A stretch of 64,000 nt of DNA from Mycolicibacterium poriferae (GTDB taxonomy: Bacteria; Actinomycetota; Actinomycetes; Mycobacteriales; Mycobacteriaceae). Position numbers and translations under genes: made by a program. The notes beneath the pieces are model-generated. The model ran no database searches. It was given only the letters and a program-made list of their open reading frames with translations, and was not told where the DNA came from. This document shows, one piece after another, positions 61,766 through 64,000 of this stretch. The DNA is taken from assembly GCF_010728325.1 (NCBI RefSeq), contig NZ_AP022571.1:152342-216341 (forward strand), in the 5' to 3' direction. The stretch's first letter is position 1. Each line of letters opens with the position of its first letter.

Positions 61766-62288
61766 TCAGACCAGAGCAGGGCGGGCACTTCGGTCCATCC
61801 GGGGCCTGGGTGCTGGGCTGCGAGGTAGATGCGGTCGCGGGCCCAGGTGGTGTGGCGTCTCTGTGTGGCGAGGCCGCCTTCGGCGGTGAGCCAGGGCAGG
61901 GGGGAGCGCCGGAATCCGTAGTCGTCGACTCCGAAGTGGTCTTTGTCGAGGTACTGGCGCTTGTCGGCGTTGCAGATGTACCGGTGGGCCGGCAGTGCTG
62001 CGGGCGCTTCAGCGTTGGGGGACCGGCTCGTCGGGGTCGATGAGGCCGGCGAACCGCACGAAATGCTGGGGTTCGACGAGCCAATACAGCGCAGCCTGGT
62101 CGTCGTCGGGGTCCTCGTAGTCGCCGGCCCAGACCAGGCGGGCACCGCCGTCGAGGGTGAGCAGTATTTCCACGGCGGTCATGAGGGGGCAGTCGGCGCG
62201 GGTGTGGGTGGACAGTTTGTGTCCGGCGCCGTAGGTGGCGGGGTTGAGGGCGGCCAGGGGTCGGCCCGTGGGGTCGACGGTGGCCCAT
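61766..62288 (-). pseudogene. Unknown array protein, frameshifted
   Basis: After ATG 62288 a shift gives ATVDPTGRPLAALNPATYGA, GHKLSTHTRADCPLMTAVEILLTLDGGARLVWAGDYEDPDDDQAALYWLVEPQHFVRFAGLIDPDEPVP. A second shift gives EAPAALPAHRYICNADKRQYLDKDHFGVDDYGFRRSPLPWLTAEGGLATQRRHTTWARDRIYLAAQHPGPGW. It probably ends at TGA 61766. About 170 aa. RBS GAAAGGA is upstream. It follows the 62301 gene without a repeat copy between. Family not recognised. Confidence 0.58.
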
Positions 62289-62300
62289 GGTGGTGTCCTT

Positions 62301-62727
62301 TCAAGGATGGGTGCTGGATGAGCTGGGGTGGTGATCGGGCCCCGCCGGCGGGGCCCGATCGGGTGGAGGACCGGTCGATGGCTGCGGTGAGTTCGTCGGT
62401 GGACACGGGGTTCCAGCCCACCGAGGCGACGGCCCAGGCGGTTTCGCCGATGACTACGACGTCGCCGACGGACAGGCTGCGGTGTCCGGCGTGGCGCCAT
62501 CCGGTGGCCCAGGTGGTGGTGGGTTCGCAGTTGAGCTCGTCGAAGATGTGCTCGAGTGCGGCGCTGATGGCGGTCTGCTGGGGTCGGGTGTCGGTGGGGA
62601 TGGGCAGGTTGAAAGTTGCGGCGGCGCGCAGCCATCGCGGTGCAACGCGGTTGAAGCCGAGGCTGGCAGGGGCCTCGTTGAGGTACACGGTGGTGGGCAC
62701 GGTGGATGTGGCGGTGGTGGTGGTCAT
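62301..62727 (-). CDS. Unknown array protein
   Basis: From ATG 62727: MTTTTATSTVPTTVYLNEAP, ASLGFNRVAPRWLRAAATFNLPIPTDTRPQQTAISAALEHIFDELNCEPTTTWATGWRHAGHRSLSVGDVVVIGETAWAVASVGWNPVSTDELTAAIDRSS. The reliable part is about 120 residues. After that the frame crosses a 28-nt perfect palindrome and the true stop is unclear; TGA at 62301 is one choice. GGGAGAACACC precedes the start at the end of repeat copy 5. Unknown family. Confidence 0.55.
62333..62360. terminator. 28-nt perfect GC palindrome, possible U-less terminator
   Basis: GATCGGGCCCCGCC is followed directly by its exact complement GGCGGGGCCCGATC. The hairpin has no T-run. It lies at the 3' end of the 62727 gene, the same position as the GC hairpins after other array genes. 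A terminator without a U-tail is plausible in mycobacteria. Confidence 0.5.
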
Positions 62728-63045
62728 GGTGTTCTCCCGTTTCTCGTGGTGAGTGGTGCGCCGGTCAGCGCTGGGGAGCGGTCAATCGGGTGAGGTGGGC
62801 GGTCAACCCGAAGAGCCGACGTTGGACGGAGCAGGGTTTTCGGCCCGCGAGCGGCAGCGAGCGATAGGCCGAAAAGGTCACTCGGCCTGCGTAGTTCGGC
62901 GTCGGTGTGGGTTGACCGGTCGGGCCCCGGCCGATTAGCTGCGACCTGCTGACGGTTAAAGGTGAGTAGCTACCCAGCCCGCCACTGGTGAGTGTGATCC
63001 CGGAAGACGCCGGTAGCCCGGTCCCCGCGCGAGGCGGGGCCGGGC
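62728..63045 (-). repeat. Array leader repeat, copy 5 (diverged)
   Basis: The inverted repeat is kept (TTTTCGGCCC 62837-62846, GGCCGAAAA 62867-62875), as are GGTCACTCGGCCTGCG, GGTTAAAGGTGAG, and GGTCAGCGCTGGGG near the start side. GCACCTAGTGC is missing. The hairpin CCCGG-CCCCGC/GCGGGG-CCGGG lies near 63020-63045. Copies 5 and 6 form a separate subtype. Confidence 0.75.
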
Positions 63046-63301
63046 CGGCGCTGCGGCTGGCGTGCTGCATCCAGGTTCGGATGGTGTCGAGCAGGTCGGT
63101 GGTGGTGCTGGTGTCGACGACGGTGATGGGGCCGTGGCTCCTGCGGGGTGCGGTAGGTGCCGTGGGCCCGCTCGGCATGTCGTCCCAGGTGATCTGTCCG
63201 ACGCGGTTCTGGGCTTCGATCATGGCGTCGAGGAGGCAATCGACGGGCTGGTCGATGGTGGCGATGCAGTCGGTGGTGATGATGGCGGTGGTGATGGACA
63301 T
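62765..63301 (-). CDS. Unknown small array protein, true stop uncertain
   Basis: From ATG 63301: MSITTAIITTDCIATIDQPV, DCLLDAMIEAQNRVGQITWDDMPSG..., GPITVVDTSTTTDLLDTIRTWMQHASRS. The first ~85 residues look like a real small protein. The rest of the open frame runs through repeat copy 5 and is probably not coding, so the natural stop may be hidden by a lost base. GAAAGGGGAAACG precedes the start. Unknown family. Confidence 0.45.
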   Translation of the reverse strand: MSITTAIITTDCIATIDQPVDCLLDAMIEAQNRVGQITWDDMPSGPTAPTAPRRSHGPITVVDTSTTTDLLDTIRTWMQHASRSAGPAPPRAGTGLPASSGITLTSGGLGSYSPLTVSRSQLIGRGPTGQPTPTPNYAGRVTFSAYRSLPLAGRKPCSVQRRLFGLTAHLTRLTAPQR

Positions 63302-63655
63302 GACGTTTCCCCTTTCGGTGCGCTGCCGGTCAGCGCTGGGGAGCGGTCAATCGGGTGAGTGGGCGGTCAACCCCGAAGAGCCGACGGCGCACGGAGCAGG
63401 GTTTTCGGCCCGCGAGCGGCAGCGATAGAGCCGAAAAGGTCACTCGGCCTGCGTAGTTCGGCGTCGGTGTGGGTTGACCGGTCGGGCCCCGGCCGATGAG
63501 ACATTAAAGGTGAGTAGCCCCAACCCGCCCGCCGCAGGCGCATCCGGCAGTCGCACCTAGTGCGCCGGCGCCTCGAGACCGCAGCGCCGAGGCTCGACGA
63601 TGAACGAGGGCACCACGCCAGCGTCGCTCGCTGGCGTGCCCTCGGGTGCGACTGG
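63302..63655 (-). repeat. Array leader repeat, copy 6 (diverged)
   Basis: TTTTCGGCCC (63402-63411) and GCCGAAAA (63430-63437) surround the shortest loop. GCACCTAGTGC is at 63553-63563. It lacks part of the segment around GGTTAAAGGTGAG that copy 5 has. It separates the 63301 gene from the HTH gene at the window edge. Confidence 0.75.
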
Positions 63656-64000
63656 TTACTGTTCCGGTGGCGCTGCGTCGGCCAGGGTGGCGAGTCGAAT
63701 TCCAGGTCGCGGTCTCCGACGGTGACGACGATGCGCGCGTTGGCGCCGGCGGCGCGACGTAGCTGGACAGGGTGGACAGCAGCAGGTCGTGTTGGCGTTC
63801 GACTTTGGACACCGCGGCTTGTCTACTCCCAGGCGTCGAGCGAGTTCGACTTGGGTGAGGTCGGCGGCGCGGCGGATCAGCGCCAGGTTCATGGCGTAGG
63901 CGCGGTCGTCCTCGCGCATCTGCTGGCGGATGTGGTCGACGCGCTCGGCGCGGTCGGGGTCGGCGAGCAGCTTCTTGAGGCGGGCCCCGCCGCGATCTTC
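63656..64000 (-). pseudogene. XRE-family HTH protein, partial at the window edge and frameshifted
   Basis: The frame enters at 64000 (ARLKKLLADPDRAERVDHIRQQ) and gives MNLALIRRAADLTQVELARRLGV, an XRE helix-turn-helix. Single-base shifts then give AAVSKVERQHDLLLSTLSSYV, AAGANARIVVTVGDRDLEF, and LATLADAAPPEQ with TAA at 63656. The layout (N-terminal arm, HTH, short sheet-like end) is that of HigA-like antitoxins or their solitary relatives. A toxin gene, if present, would lie beyond the window. Three base losses are needed. Confidence 0.6.

Noticed and set aside
58333..63437. TTTTCGGCC...GGCCGAAAA arms as intrinsic terminators
   Set aside because: The T-run is on the 5' side and AAAA follows on the 3' side in both directions, opposite to a terminator.
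57420..64000. CRISPR array or classical integron for the leader repeats
   Set aside because: Repeats are far too long for CRISPR, no cas or integron integrase gene is present, and the units lie upstream of start codons rather than as attC sites after stops.

Overview
The window looks like part of a mycobacterial conjugative plasmid of the pRAW type. It is GC-rich and actinobacterial in codon use. It carries a plasmid-type ESX (type VII secretion) gene set, an MPT63-like secreted protein, a type IV secretion gene set and a MobF relaxase. No replication or partition gene, EsxA/B pair, PE/PPE gene or full-length eccC is visible. These presumably lie outside the window.

Layout. 1-9.1 kb: ESX core genes on + (end of an EspG-like gene, eccB, espI, eccD, mycP, eccE and a stand-alone degenerate EccC-like ATPase). 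9.2-12.1 kb: short + units with the VirD4/TcpA-like coupling ATPase. 12.1-12.6 kb: a divergent XRE regulator. 12.7-22.5 kb: one packed + operon with TcpC-like, VirB2/VirB3-position, VirB4-like and VirB6-like proteins, then eccA and an EspR-like regulator. Five promoters in 0-11.5 kb share one architecture: an AGTGC-type box, 22-23 nt, TANNNT, 6-7 nt, start codon. This predicts leaderless mRNAs under common control.

22.5-50.6 kb is a defence region on the minus strand. A helicase with seven helicase-associated repeats lies next to a type ISP restriction-modification gene of about 1602 codons. That gene is split in two: the 5' part is at 47.6-50.6 kb and the 3' part at 25.7-27.5 kb. Between them sits a 20.1-kb transposon inserted exactly in the codons for the methyltransferase NPPY motif. 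The transposon has imperfect terminal inverted repeats, a GGCGG core at both ends, three tyrosine recombinase genes and a small coiled-coil partner. Its cargo is a type I RM system (hsdMSR), a YgjP-like metallopeptidase and a SIR2-HerA (Nezha-like) pair. An IS21-family element has landed between the first and second recombinase genes. Excision at GGCGG would restore N-P-P-Y-K in frame.

50.7-56.8 kb: a GIY-YIG-like protein divergent from a Schlafen/AlbA-like protein, an MPT63-family secreted protein with a repeat-rich tail, and the TraA-like relaxase-helicase, which is broken by four single-base frameshifts. 56.8-57.4 kb: a palindrome and G-rich intergenic region (possible oriT), two tiny + genes and a strong bidirectional terminator.

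57.4-64 kb: an array of small minus-strand genes (one DUF4192, one HTH protein cut by the window edge, others unknown). Six of the gene boundaries are filled by copies of a 0.3-0.4 kb repeat. It has a conserved TTTTCGGCC...GGCCGAAAA inverted repeat with variable loops, a GC hairpin near the upstream stop codon and, in some copies, an intact 62-codon upstream ORF. From about 56 kb rightward almost every gene shows single-base losses. These look more like sequence errors or region-wide decay than isolated mutations.
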